From: a virus
Virus record (IMG/VR): IMGVR_UViG_3300028400_000005
Span: 1-64,000 of that record
Direction: 5' to 3' (one strand)
Length of the DNA stretch: 64,000 nucleotides
Position numbers and translations under genes: made by a program. Every line of letters starts with the position of its first letter. Within the stretch, counting starts at the first letter, position 1. The notes under the pieces are model-generated. The model saw only the letters and a list, made by a program, of their open reading frames with translations. It had not been told where the DNA came from and did no database searches. Below, piece after piece: positions 1-7,518 of this stretch.

Positions 1-868
1 CCGGGTACGGGCGTGTGGGGATCGTCCAGACGCTGCGGGCGTTGCGGGTCGGGCCGTTGTAGGCGACGGCGGGGCGGTCGCTGCGGTGCGTCCCCCGGTC
101 CTGCCCGGGCACGATTGGCTCGCCGCGCTGGCTGCCCTCGCGCCGGAACGTCGCCCCCGCACCGCTGTGCCCGCCAACGGCGGTCTCGGCGATGGCGGCC
201 GCGTCGTAGTAGTAGCGGGGCGATTTGGTGAGCAGGAAAACGTACTCGTGCGCGCGGGTCGGGCGGTCGCGCACGCTCTCGGGGATCGCGTTAGGTTTTG
301 ACCAGATGATGTCCGAGCGCAGGTACCAGCCGTCGGCCTGCAAGGCCAGCGCCAGCCGCCAGGGGATGCCGGACAGGTCCTTGCGCTTGAGCCCCCCGAC
401 CGCCCCCGTGACGTAGGAGTCGCCGATGTTGAGCCAGAGGGTGCCGTCCTCGGCGAGGACGCGACGCGCCTCGCGGAACACCGCCACCATGTGCTCGACG
501 TAGAGGTCGGGCGTGGGCTCGAGCCCGAGCTGCCCCTGCCACGCCCCGCAGCGGGTGCAGAAGCGGCCGCCGTTCTGGGGCGCGCGGTTCTGCTCCAGGT
601 GGGTGCTGAGGCGGGATTTGCTGTTGCTGACCTCCTCGGGGAGCAGGTCCTGGCGCTTGCCGCGCTCCATCGGCCCCCACTCGTGGCGGCACTCGGGATC
701 TCCACCCCAGACGCCGGGCTCGAGGCCGTAGTCGCGCAACCCCCAGTAGGGCGGGCTGGTGACGATGCAATGCACCGCCCCGTCGGGCAGGAGGCGCAGC
801 TGCTCGAGGGCGTCGCCCTCGTACAGTTGGTAGCCCTCCGGGTAGGGCCATGAGTGGCGTGGCTTCAT
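1..868 (-). CDS. Site-specific DNA methyltransferase (N4-cytosine/N6-adenine type), 3' end cut by window
   Basis: Transfers a methyl group from S-adenosylmethionine to an exocyclic amino group of DNA. The reading frame is open from an ATG at 868 to the window edge (289 residues visible). Residues 37-41 read TSPPY followed by WGLRDYG, the catalytic motif IV of amino-methyltransferases; the S rather than D at the first position is more usual in N4-cytosine enzymes. GDALEQL (about 19-25) and WSKPNAIPESVRDRPTRAHE (from about 189) are other hallmarks of the N6_N4_Mtase family. C104 and C107 sit in a small insertion that may bind zinc. The start lies 6 nt from a -10 element, so the mRNA is probably leaderless. 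Likely role: self-methylation against host restriction. The function call is firm; target base and site are unknown. Confidence 0.9.
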   Translation of the reverse strand, partial: MKPRHSWPYPEGYQLYEGDALEQLRLLPDGAVHCIVTSPPYWGLRDYGLEPGVWGGDPECRHEWGPMERGKRQDLLPEEVSNSKSRLSTHLEQNRAPQNGGRFCTRCGAWQGQLGLEPTPDLYVEHMVAVFREARRVLAEDGTLWLNIGDSYVTGAVGGLKRKDLSGIPWRLALALQADGWYLRSDIIWSKPNAIPESVRDRPTRAHEYVFLLTKSPRYYYDAAAIAETAVGGHSGAGATFRREGSQRGEPIVPGQDRGTHRSDRPAVAYNGPTRNARSVWTIPTRPYP

Positions 869-904
869 GCGTCTACTATACCGGACAGGCGATTAAGCCC
901 GCAA
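869..904 (-). promoter_or_regulatory. Class A promoter/operator of the methyltransferase
   Basis: On the minus strand: -35 TTGCGG (904-899), 18-nt spacer, -10 TATAGT (880-875), then 6 nt to the ATG at 868. The -10 sits inside the near-palindrome CGTCT-N8-GGACA at 870-887 (plus-strand reading). It is one of a family of matching sites at 7470, 8968, 28927, 40385, 41992 and 52150. Confidence 0.75.
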
Positions 905-930
905 GCTGGGTTGTCCGTCCAGAAAGCCAG

Positions 931-996
931 CCCCCGAAACCTTACACCGGCGAGGCCTCGGCGTGTAAGGTTCGGGGGCGATAAGAGGGTTTATCG
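931..996. terminator. Long hairpin plus second small hairpin after the head-gene operon
   Basis: The segment 931-978 folds into a stem of about 23 bp (CCCCCGAA..CCTTACAC against GTGTAAGG..TTCGGGGG) around a palindromic AGGCCT centre. Next to it, CGATAA-gagggt-TTATCG (979-996) overlaps the stop codon of the upstream gene. It lies between the leftward operon and the methyltransferase promoter and probably ends that operon. There is no strong T-run. The AACCTTACAC/GTGTAAGGTT stem and the GATAA hairpin recur at 33801-33857, and the stem alone recurs at 45840-45878. Confidence 0.6.
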
Positions 997-1932
997 GCCG
1001 CGGCCCGGGTAGTTGTTCCAAAGGCGCAGCATCAGGCGGCGGGGGAGACTGTGGCCGCCGGCATGGCGGTCGTAGGTTAGTCCGTCGAGGACGTAGTATT
1101 CCGGCGCGGCGTCGTACTCGAGGACGTACGGGGTCCGCGGCGCCGGTCCCCGCCCCGGCAGCCACTCCACCTCGCCGTCGTTCACCTGGAAGTCCACCCC
1201 CTCGGCGTACTCGACCACCTGGTCGTTCACGACGGCGCGGGCCCCCAGGATCCGGTGGATCCAGGTGTAGGTCAGGGTCTCCTTGCGGCCGCGGCGCATG
1301 CGCTGCTGGTAGCGGTAGGTCTCGTCCACCAGGATGAAGCGGTCGTGCGGGCCGGCGTTCCAGGCCGGGTTGGGGGTCTTCAGGTCTTCGAGGGTGTACG
1401 GGATGGAGGCGATCAGGTCGCCCGCCTGGACCTCGCCGCGGTCAGCGTAGATGCGCCGCTTCTGGGCGCTTTCGGCGTGCATGCGGCCCTGCACCGGGGC
1501 CCGGTAGCGCACCGTGTAGCGTTTGCCCGGCGCCGGCGCGCGGTTGGTGCTGGTGAAGCGGATGCGGCCGTTGGGGTCGAAGGTCACTTCGGTGTAGGGG
1601 GCGTAGATCGTGCCGTCCTCGTCCTGTACCTCGAGCAGGGCCACCACGCCCCCGCGCGTCATGCGCTCGCTCGAGCTGGCCTGGTCGAGGCCCCACACCG
1701 TCGGCTCGACGCGCACCAGGGTGTCCGTGTACTCCGCGTACTGCACCGGCTCCCAGGTGTACCCCACGCCGTGGCAGACGGGGCACTTCGGGTCGGGCCC
1801 GGCTCCGCGCTCGTCCTGGCAGGGGCACAGAGCCGCGCGGCGGTACACGACGCGGTAGGTGAGGTCGGAGTTGAGCAGGGTGTCGAACCACGCCGGCTCG
1901 ATCTCAGGGATGGGGAAGTGATCGTAGTCCAT
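991..1932 (-). CDS. Phage head/neck-region protein with Cys-rich N-terminal knob, function unknown
   Basis: Protein of 313 residues at the end of the capsid operon, immediately after the connector gene (3 nt gap). Residues about 37-56 carry CPC and CPVCHG motifs spaced like a zinc site. The middle, with PYTEVTFDPNGRIRFTS and GKRYTVRYRAP, has a beta-rich pattern common in phage neck and tail-completion proteins. Position after capsid and adaptor genes suggests a head-closure or head-tail joining role, but no family was recognised. The start was taken at ATG 1932 directly after the previous stop. It has no promoter of its own and is expected to be co-transcribed with 1936-2745. Confidence 0.75.
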   Translation of the reverse strand: MDYDHFPIPEIEPAWFDTLLNSDLTYRVVYRRAALCPCQDERGAGPDPKCPVCHGVGYTWEPVQYAEYTDTLVRVEPTVWGLDQASSSERMTRGGVVALLEVQDEDGTIYAPYTEVTFDPNGRIRFTSTNRAPAPGKRYTVRYRAPVQGRMHAESAQKRRIYADRGEVQAGDLIASIPYTLEDLKTPNPAWNAGPHDRFILVDETYRYQQRMRRGRKETLTYTWIHRILGARAVVNDQVVEYAEGVDFQVNDGEVEWLPGRGPAPRTPYVLEYDAAPEYYVLDGLTYDRHAGGHSLPRRLMLRLWNNYPGRGR

Positions 1933-1935
1933 GGT

Positions 1936-2745
1936 CTACACCACCCCGAAGCGGACGCCCGACTTGCGCGCCCAGAAGGTCTTCTCCCAGGTGGCCAGCT
2001 CCTCGCTGTAACGCGCGATCAGGGCCTGGTACTTGAGGGAGTTGGGGGTGTTGGTCAGGCTCAGGGACTGCGAGAGGCCGTCCACGCTGACGTTGCGGGC
2101 GGTAACGCCGTCGGCGAAGTGCTTGTCGAGGCTCCCCGGGGTCAGCACCTCGAGCGCCGTCGCCTTCCCGAGGGCGTCGAGCAGGTCGTAGTCCTGACCC
2201 TGGAGGTCCTCTTCGGTGTAGCCCGCGCGGTAGAGGAAGTGCCAGCCGCCCGGGATCGGCCGGTTGAGGCCGATCAGGTTCATCATGATGCCGCTGAGCT
2301 GGGGAATCGCGTAGGTCAAGGTCTTCCCGACGTAGATGCGCACGGTCGCGCTGCGCTCGGGGTACACCCAGTCGCTCGGGAACACCGCGGGCCGCGGCAT
2401 GCCGGGCATCCACAGGCCCACGCGGTGGATCTCGACGATGGGCCCGACGGGCAGGCGCATGATGAAGTGGCGGTGGTCCTTGTTCTGGTCGCTGTGCCAG
2501 TCCACCCCCGGGAACCGCTCGTCAACGGTGAAGGCGTCCTCGTCGTCGAAGGGGTAGGTGCCCAGCTTGATCGTCTTGGGCTCGAGGCGGATGCCGTACT
2601 TGCGCTCGAAGGTCCGCACCACCGCCTTGACGCGCTGGGTGATGGTCTCGTCGGGCAGGGGGCGCCCCTGCGAGTCGAGCAAGGGCAGCCCGGGCAGGTA
2701 CCGGTCGCGGATGTATGCCGGGGTCAAAAGCGTCTCGAGGGGCAT
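1936..2745 (-). CDS. Head-tail connector/adaptor-like protein
   Basis: Protein of 269 residues. The N-terminal part has a helix of the kind seen in gp6-like adaptors (DETITQRVKAVVRTFERKYGIRL, about residues 32-54). The centre holds a proline/aromatic-rich beta region ending in FLYRAGYTEEDL and a following helix (DLLDALGKATALEVL). YRAGY before a helical segment is typical of adaptor proteins that sit under the portal in phages with HK97-fold capsids. The neighbours (capsid upstream, neck-type protein downstream) support this. The ATG at 2745 lies 6 nt after a TAGGGT -10 element, so it may be read from a leaderless mRNA as well as by read-through. The family call is inferred from pattern and context. 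Confidence 0.65.
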   Translation of the reverse strand: MPLETLLTPAYIRDRYLPGLPLLDSQGRPLPDETITQRVKAVVRTFERKYGIRLEPKTIKLGTYPFDDEDAFTVDERFPGVDWHSDQNKDHRHFIMRLPVGPIVEIHRVGLWMPGMPRPAVFPSDWVYPERSATVRIYVGKTLTYAIPQLSGIMMNLIGLNRPIPGGWHFLYRAGYTEEDLQGQDYDLLDALGKATALEVLTPGSLDKHFADGVTARNVSVDGLSQSLSLTNTPNSLKYQALIARYSEELATWEKTFWARKSGVRFGVV

Positions 2746-2751
2746 GGGCGT

Positions 2752-2773
2752 ACCCTACCCCCCGAGACGGTCA
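2752..2773 (-). promoter_or_regulatory. Class B (late) promoter candidate before the connector gene
   Basis: The minus strand reads ACCGTC, a short spacer, then TAGGGT (2757-2752), with 6 nt to the ATG at 2745. It matches the recurring pattern ACCGYC-N8-TASGGT-N6/7-ATG. Confidence 0.55.
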
Positions 2774-2782
2774 CGCTGCGGG

Positions 2783-3211
2783 CTACTTGTTGTTGCTGGT
2801 GGCCTTCTTGGTGGTGGTCTTCTTGGGCCGGGGCTTCTTGGCGGCCGCCTTGGGGGCCTCGGCCGGGGCCGCCTCCGCCGGCGCTGGCTCGGCGGCTGGT
2901 TCCGCGGCCGTCTCGGTCGCGTCCCCCTCGGGCGGGGCCGCCTCGGTCGCGCCCTCCTTGGCCTCGCCTGCCGGCGTCGCCACCCGGATCTTCTCGCCGC
3001 TGAGGTCGCTGACGACCTCGTAGGGGGGCTCGGCGCGCACGAGCAGGTACCCCGTGACCCCCATGAAGGTCTTGATCGTCGCGTCGGGCACGGGCTCGGA
3101 GATCGCGCGCCCCTCGCGTTCCTCGAACTTCACGCCGTTGACCTGGTGGTGGCCGCTTTTGCGCACGGAATGCACCACGGCCGGGTGTTTTGCTTCGATG
3201 CGGTATTCCAT
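2783..3211 (-). CDS. Small structural-region protein with low-complexity Ala/Pro/Glu and Lys-rich tail
   Basis: Protein of about 142 residues when started at ATG 3211, which has GGAGA a few bases upstream; the longer open frame (to 3259) would run through the capsid-gene terminator hairpin and is rejected. Residues 1-75 form a compact domain containing MGVTGYLLVRAEPPYEVVSDL. The remainder is a run of Ala/Glu/Pro repeats ending in a Lys/Thr-rich stretch, KKTTTKKATSNNK. Placement directly after the major capsid gene suggests a capsid accessory or head-tail component. Function not recognised. Confidence 0.7.
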   Translation of the reverse strand: MEYRIEAKHPAVVHSVRKSGHHQVNGVKFEEREGRAISEPVPDATIKTFMGVTGYLLVRAEPPYEVVSDLSGEKIRVATPAGEAKEGATEAAPPEGDATETAAEPAAEPAPAEAAPAEAPKAAAKKPRPKKTTTKKATSNNK

Positions 3212-3230
3212 ACGTCTCCAGAATAGCAGA

Positions 3231-3256
3231 AACGGCCGTCTGAGTAGACGGCCGTT
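3231..3256 (-). terminator. Intrinsic terminator/attenuator after the major capsid gene
   Basis: Perfect 11-bp stem (AACGGCCGTCT against AGACGGCCGTT) with a 4-nt loop. On the minus strand it is followed by a T-rich stretch (TTTCTGCTATTCT). It sits 18 nt beyond the capsid stop codon, so it would give extra capsid transcripts while letting some read-through reach the connector genes. Confidence 0.8.
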
Positions 3257-3273
3257 CAAGCAAGCTACTGAGC

Positions 3274-4734
3274 TTACTTAAAGGGCTTCCAGGACGCCAG
3301 CGGCGAGACGAAGTTCTTGACGACGAAGTGGTGGTTGGGGATGGAGAGCTGCAGCGCGCCGTAGAGCAGCACCGCCCACGGGATCACGGCCTTGTTCGTG
3401 GGGTAGAGGGGGAACTGCGTGGCGGGCAGCAGCTGGATCCACGAGATGGACTCGGGATCGCGGTTGAGGAGGTAGAGCTTGGAGCTCCCGGGGATGTCCT
3501 CGTTCTTGTCCTCGAAGACCGTGTCGGCCGTGCGGTCCGCGTTCGCGGGGATGCGCTTGACCAGGCGGTACTCGCCGAGGTCGGGGGCCGAGGCCGGGTC
3601 CTGGGTGCTGCGGTAGATCGCGTAGCCGGTCTGCTTGCGGTCGGCGTTGGGGGTGATGGTGAGGGTGATGCTGCCGTCGGCGGCCACCGCACCCGAGACC
3701 GCGGTGCTGGGGATGCCCTCGACGCCGCGCTCGTCAATCGCGGCCACGACGTAGTAGTAGGTGCCCGCCTTGGCGGCATCGAAGCGGGAGCCGGCGCCGA
3801 CGTTGGCGGTGGCGCTGACGGTCGGCGCGCCCGGGGCGTCGTCGGGGACCCGGCCGTACTTGGCGAAGGCCGGCTTGGCGTTCTCGGGGCCCTCGATCCA
3901 GATGTCCTGCTCGGTGAAGACGTTGCCGTAGCTGGTGCGGATCGCCGTCACCGGAGCGCCCAGCTGGAGCGAGGCGGGGTTGTTGTCCAGGTTGACGCGG
4001 TAGGCGGGGTCGAGGTAGCGGTCCAGCGCCGCCTGGGTGATGGGGTCCATGTAGACGTGGGTCAGCTTCCCGAAGTTGCCCTCGCCCAGGACCTCCGCGA
4101 ACGAGGCGTAGATGGTGTCCACGATCGCGCCCACGTCGCTCGAGCCCTGTGCGTCCTTGATGTGCGAGCCACCGCGCCAGCCGCGCAGGATCGCCTCGAT
4201 GCCGTCGAACTGCATCGGGGCCACCGAGGCGTCGCCGTGGTACATGGACCAGTTGGCCGCGCGCGAGAGACGCAGGAGAGCGTTGGTGTTCTCGCGCGCC
4301 TTCAGGGGCACGATGGTCTTCTGCACCGAGGCGACGTGGGAGACCTGCGCCTGGGTCATGAGGTACTTCACGAAGGTGATCTGGCGCTCGTACTCGCCGA
4401 CCTCAGCACCGATGTCCCCGGTCTCGGAGTTGAAGGCGCCGCCAGGCTGGCCGCCGATGCTGGTCTGGACGGTGTACTCATGCACCGAGCTGCCGACCGG
4501 CTGGCGCTTCAGGGCCCGGAAGAGCTTGAAGCTCTCCTCCTTTTCGATCACCTTCTTGAGCGTGGTCTCGAGGCTTTCCACGCGCAGCCCGCCCACGCCG
4601 GTGAGCTGGCTGTGGTCCGTCTCGTAGGTCGAGGTCTGGATCGCCTTGGCGAACGCGTTCCAGTCCTCGAAAGTCTCGATGCCTCCGGCGGGGATGCCCG
4701 CGCCGCTGATGACTCCTTCTCCCAGTCCGTGCAT
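3274..4734 (-). CDS. Major capsid protein with inserted Ig/FN3-like domain
   Basis: Protein of 486 residues, the putative shell subunit. Order and size fit an HK97-fold capsid gene: prohead protease, scaffold-like gene, then this one, followed by a terminator and connector genes. The first 300 residues show long helices and the EYTVQTSIGG..FNSETGDIGAEVGEYERQ region typical of large phage capsid proteins. Residues about 310-415 form an inserted beta-sandwich resembling a fibronectin-III/Ig-like decoration domain (PGAPTVSATANVGAG, GTYYYVVAAIDERGVEG, TGYAIYRST). The C-terminal 70 residues return to the capsid core. The start is ATG 4734 with a GGAGGAAA ribosome site. Confidence 0.85.
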   Translation of the reverse strand: MHGLGEGVISGAGIPAGGIETFEDWNAFAKAIQTSTYETDHSQLTGVGGLRVESLETTLKKVIEKEESFKLFRALKRQPVGSSVHEYTVQTSIGGQPGGAFNSETGDIGAEVGEYERQITFVKYLMTQAQVSHVASVQKTIVPLKARENTNALLRLSRAANWSMYHGDASVAPMQFDGIEAILRGWRGGSHIKDAQGSSDVGAIVDTIYASFAEVLGEGNFGKLTHVYMDPITQAALDRYLDPAYRVNLDNNPASLQLGAPVTAIRTSYGNVFTEQDIWIEGPENAKPAFAKYGRVPDDAPGAPTVSATANVGAGSRFDAAKAGTYYYVVAAIDERGVEGIPSTAVSGAVAADGSITLTITPNADRKQTGYAIYRSTQDPASAPDLGEYRLVKRIPANADRTADTVFEDKNEDIPGSSKLYLLNRDPESISWIQLLPATQFPLYPTNKAVIPWAVLLYGALQLSIPNHHFVVKNFVSPLASWKPFK

Positions 4735-4753
4735 TCGTTTCCTCCTCTTTGAC

Positions 4754-5464
4754 TTACTTCAGTTCGAGCTTGGCGCGCTCTTCGGCGGTCAGGCTGGACA
4801 GCATGCCTTCGGCGTCACCGCTGTGGTAGTAGTGTTCGACCTGGGCCATCCGCACCGGGTCGTCCACGACCTCAGCCGCCTTGGCGAAGATCTCTCGCAG
4901 GGAGTCCACCTGCTTGCGGGTGGGTACCGAGACGGTCTTCGACTTCGGGCGCCGGGGGGTCTCGTCGGTGAGGACCTGGTGCGCCTTGACCAGGACCCCC
5001 AGGCCGGCGTTCTGCTCGACGAGCGCCTTGACCAGGGTGGCGTTCTGGGCCTCGAGCTGCCGCACCCGCTCGGCCAGGGCGTCCAGCTTCGCCAGCTTGG
5101 CGTCAATCGCCTCCAGGAGCGGGGTGGCGTCTACGAAGCCGTCGGCCGCCTTGGCCATGGGCTCCTCGTCGCCGGTCGGGCCGGGGACCGGCACCGTGCC
5201 GTCCTCGCTTTCGCCCTTCGGGGCGTCGTCGTCCTGCTTCTCGCAGTCCTCTTCGCCCTCGGGGCAGTCGTCGTCGCCGTCCTTGTCGGGCCCGCCCTCG
5301 CCCACCTCGTCCTCGGTGGGTTCGGGATGGTCGAGGCCGGCGAAGTCCTCGTCGGGGTCTTCGCCGCCCTCGGCCGGGTCGAACTCCTGGGCCTTGGCCA
5401 GGAGTTCGGCGGCCCGCTCGAGCGCGGCTTCGCCTTCTTGGAGCATCTTTTCATGGTCGGCCAT
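4754..5464 (-). CDS. Scaffold-like acidic coiled-coil protein
   Basis: Protein of about 236 residues from ATG 5464 (GGAGG 5 nt upstream; a GTG two codons earlier is less likely). Residues 1-110 are strongly acidic and low-complexity (many Asp/Glu, with CPEGEEDCEK). Residues 110-150 form a heptad-like coiled coil (LLEAIDAKLAKLDALAERVRQLEAQ). The C-terminal 80 residues are helical and basic-acidic. Scaffolding proteins of phages with this gene order are acidic, helical and sit between protease and capsid, exactly as here. It would line the inside of the procapsid and then be cleaved by the neighbouring protease. The role is inferred from context and composition. Confidence 0.7.
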   Translation of the reverse strand: MADHEKMLQEGEAALERAAELLAKAQEFDPAEGGEDPDEDFAGLDHPEPTEDEVGEGGPDKDGDDDCPEGEEDCEKQDDDAPKGESEDGTVPVPGPTGDEEPMAKAADGFVDATPLLEAIDAKLAKLDALAERVRQLEAQNATLVKALVEQNAGLGVLVKAHQVLTDETPRRPKSKTVSVPTRKQVDSLREIFAKAAEVVDDPVRMAQVEHYYHSGDAEGMLSSLTAEERAKLELK

Positions 5465-5492
5465 GTGCACCTCCGTCGTTTTTCACGCCCGC

Positions 5493-5514
5493 ACCCTAGC
5501 GGCGTTTGCCGTCA
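5493..5514 (-). promoter_or_regulatory. Class B-like element at the protease stop codon
   Basis: The TAG stop of the protease gene is part of TAGGGT preceded by ACGGC, matching the late-promoter pattern. The next gene starts 28 nt downstream with a normal GGAGG site, so here a short leader would be present. Could be chance because half of it is coding. Confidence 0.35.
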
Positions 5515-6422
5515 GGCTGCATGCGGGTCGCTTCCAAAAGCAGGCGCTCGGTGTAAGCGCGCGCGGTCTCCGGGTCACAGCCCAGCTTCTGGAACGCCTG
5601 GGCGATCGCGGCGCGCCGCGGCGGCAGCTTGCGGCGCAGGATCGCGCGCAAGACCGTCCGGCTGGCGCGGTCGTACGCGGGCACGACCTTGCGGGGGTTG
5701 CGGTCCAGGCTCTCGGGCGTGAGCGCCTGCACGCCCTCCTTCGCGGCGCTGTCGGTGACGGGCACTCCGACCGTCAGCGCCTTGGCGAAGGTGCCCAGGT
5801 CCATGACCGTGACGCCGGCGCGTTCGCCCTCGGCGGGCTCGAGCTGCACGGCCTTGGCCAGGGGGCCGATCGGCTCGGTGGACACCGGGGGCAGCTCCGG
5901 GTGCTGCGCCCGCTGGGCGAAGCCCACGGAGAACCACTCAACCTGCGTGATGCGGCGGACCTCCCGCCCCTTGACGGTTACGCGCTTGGCCGCCTTGATC
6001 TGCCCGAAGACCGAGGGGTACCAGCGCTGCGGCGGGTCCATCTGGGTGATGGAGTGCCAGAACCAGTTGGCCCAGTCGCCCGAGCTCCCGGGGGGCGGCG
6101 GGGTCTTGTTGGAGAAGATCTCGCCCTTGACGAAGATCGAGCGCCCCTGGCGCTTGACCTCGAGGGGAAGGCCGATGACGTACTCCGGGCGCGCGCCGGT
6201 CCCGATGGGGTTCCCGAGCCAGGACCAATGATTGAGGTCCAGGTTCCCCTGCTCGAGGAAGAGCTTGCGCGAGCCCCAGAGCGCGTCGGCCGCCACGATG
6301 TCGCCCTCGCGGTCCACCACGCCGTCGCGGGAGGCCTCGAAGTACACCAGGCGCCGCCCCCCGACGTCGGCCGCCTTGGCCACGTACGGGAGGTGCACGA
6401 TGATCGCTGCGTCGTAGTCCAC
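5496..6422 (-). CDS. Prohead maturation protease
   Basis: Protein of 308 residues, expected to cleave scaffold and capsid during head maturation. The N-terminal 180 residues have the herpesvirus-assemblin-like (U35/S78) pattern: VDREGDIV near residue 37, NLDLNHWSW near 60 carrying the catalytic histidine, then GRSIFVKGEIFSNK near 95 and EWFSVGFA near 165, where a serine is expected. The C-terminal 100 residues are helical and may bind scaffold. The start codon is GTG at 6422, 6 nt after a TAGGGT -10 element, so translation is probably leaderless. It heads the leftward protease-scaffold-capsid operon. Confidence 0.85.
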   Translation of the reverse strand: MDYDAAIIVHLPYVAKAADVGGRRLVYFEASRDGVVDREGDIVAADALWGSRKLFLEQGNLDLNHWSWLGNPIGTGARPEYVIGLPLEVKRQGRSIFVKGEIFSNKTPPPPGSSGDWANWFWHSITQMDPPQRWYPSVFGQIKAAKRVTVKGREVRRITQVEWFSVGFAQRAQHPELPPVSTEPIGPLAKAVQLEPAEGERAGVTVMDLGTFAKALTVGVPVTDSAAKEGVQALTPESLDRNPRKVVPAYDRASRTVLRAILRRKLPPRRAAIAQAFQKLGCDPETARAYTERLLLEATRMQPDGKRR

Positions 6423-6428
6423 GCCGCC

Positions 6429-6450
6429 ACCCTAGAAGCGGCGGCGGTGT
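6429..6450 (-). promoter_or_regulatory. Class B (late) promoter for the head-morphogenesis operon
   Basis: The minus strand reads ACCGCC, 8 nt, TAGGGT (6434-6429), then 6 nt to the GTG start. It lies downstream of the terminator at 6480-6504, so it is placed to start a new transcript. Confidence 0.65.
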
Positions 6451-6479
6451 GACAGCGAGCTGGACTGGAACGAAAACGA

Positions 6480-6504
6480 CCCCCGCGGGCCTTACCCGCG
6501 GGGG
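6480..6504 (-). terminator. Intrinsic terminator
   Basis: Perfect 10-bp GC stem CCCCCGCGGG/CCCGCGGGGG with a 5-nt loop, followed on the minus strand by TCGTTTTCGTT. It ends the transcript of the two genes at 6527-7452. Confidence 0.85.
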
Positions 6505-6526
6505 CGTCGCGTCGCTTCCTGTGCGC

Positions 6527-7141
6527 CTACGTCCGGGCGGGCTCCACCATCAGCTCGGGGGGCATCCGGTTGGGGGCGCGGACCCCGGACCAATGTGCGT
6601 AGCCAAACTCCTCCCAGATGCGCCCGAAGTGGCCCTCGCCGAAGTCCTGGACGCTGTAGCCGCAGATCACCGAGCGCTCGCCCACCGAGCACGGCACCTC
6701 CACCCCGGACTTGATCGAGAGGGCGTCGCGGTTGTCGTCCATGAAGACCCGCGCCAGCCAGAGGGGCACCTCGCCGGCGCGCTCGTGGATCTCCTTGGGC
6801 ACCGTCGCCGAAAGCACGCCGTACACGGTGAAGGGGTCCATCCCGTCAAGGGCCTGGTCGAGCGTGTCGCCCTTGCCGGCGAACTTGACGATGATCCGGC
6901 CACCGCTCGCCTTGAACTCGAGCTGCGCCGTCGCGACGTACCAGCGCTCGGTCGCCTCATCCGCGACGCCCCGGTCCCACGGGCCCCGCGTGTACAGGGC
7001 AGCCTGCACGCTGTCCAGCTTCAGCGGGAAGTCGTGCCGCGCCATGGCCGCGACCACGCGGCGGGTCCCCTCCATCTGGAGCGGGGTCTTCAGCACCACC
7101 ACGTCCTGCCGCTTCTCCCACATGCCGTTTTCGACCTTCAT
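6527..7141 (-). CDS. Protein of unknown function
   Basis: Protein of 204 residues with mixed alpha/beta composition. No family was recognised; it has no signal peptide, membrane segment or nucleotide-binding loop. It overlaps the stop of the receiver-like gene by ATGA (7138-7141), so the two are translationally coupled, and both are read from the class A promoter at 7470-7504 and end at the terminator at 6480. The pairing suggests they act together. Being under a putative repressor operator, the pair is more likely an accessory or conflict function than a head protein. Confidence 0.75.
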   Translation of the reverse strand: MKVENGMWEKRQDVVVLKTPLQMEGTRRVVAAMARHDFPLKLDSVQAALYTRGPWDRGVADEATERWYVATAQLEFKASGGRIIVKFAGKGDTLDQALDGMDPFTVYGVLSATVPKEIHERAGEVPLWLARVFMDDNRDALSIKSGVEVPCSVGERSVICGYSVQDFGEGHFGRIWEEFGYAHWSGVRAPNRMPPELMVEPART

Positions 7142-7452
7142 ACCTCTCCCCCTTTCACCCAGCGCTGCAACCGCTCGGCGGCGCGCTCGATGTTGCTTCG
7201 CCCCACGGGGTTCGCGGAGTGGCTTACGATCCGGGGCAGCTCGCGCAGGTCATGGGCGACCACGTAGCGCTCGAGCCAGTTGATGAAGTCGTAGCCGGTC
7301 TCCCCTTCCCCGAGGTCGTGGTCGAGGCTGATCTCCTCTACCCCCTCGAGGCCGTGGCCCTCCACCCACGCCCGGAGCTCCGCGGCGGTACGGAACAACC
7401 GGTATCCCGGGGGTGGTGTGCGCAGGTCATCGAGGAACAGCCGTAGACTCAT
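7138..7452 (-). CDS. Cyclic-phosphate processing receiver-like (cREC_REC) protein
   Basis: Protein of about 104 residues from ATG 7452 (GGGAGA upstream; a longer open frame to 7518 would start inside the promoter and is rejected). The sequence follows a stand-alone receiver-like family: LFLDDLRTPPPGY at residues 4-16, ISLDHDLGEGETGYDFINWLE at about 41-61, and IVSHSANPVGRSNIERA near the end. The LDD and LDHDLG acidic pairs are the conserved putative metal-binding residues. The family has been proposed to process cyclic phosphates; no reaction is assigned here. It is the first gene of a two-gene unit with the unknown protein at 6527-7141. Confidence 0.8.
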   Translation of the reverse strand: MSLRLFLDDLRTPPPGYRLFRTAAELRAWVEGHGLEGVEEISLDHDLGEGETGYDFINWLERYVVAHDLRELPRIVSHSANPVGRSNIERAAERLQRWVKGGEV

Positions 7453-7469
7453 CGTGTCTCCCTTCTGCG

Positions 7470-7504
7470 CGTCCATTATACCGGACAGACGGGAAATCAT
7501 GCAA
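7470..7504 (-). promoter_or_regulatory. Class A promoter/operator
   Basis: -35 TTGCAT (7504-7499), 18-nt spacer, -10 TATAAT (7480-7475), with the -10 inside CGTCC-N8-GGACA (7470-7487). The leader to ATG 7452 is about 15 nt and carries a ribosome site. Confidence 0.8.
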
Positions 7505-7518
7505 GCATTTTGCGGCAC

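Noticed and set aside
291-851. Arg/Ala/Gly-rich frame opposite or offset to the left-end gene
   Set aside because: Out of frame with the methyltransferase whose TSPPY motif and full frame are clear; composition is that of a shadow frame.
1255-3003. Long plus-strand open frame opposite the connector genes
   Set aside because: It is the antisense shadow of the minus-strand genes at 991-2745 and 2783-3211 (Val/Asp/His/Gly-rich composition typical of GC-rich antisense frames), with no ribosome site.
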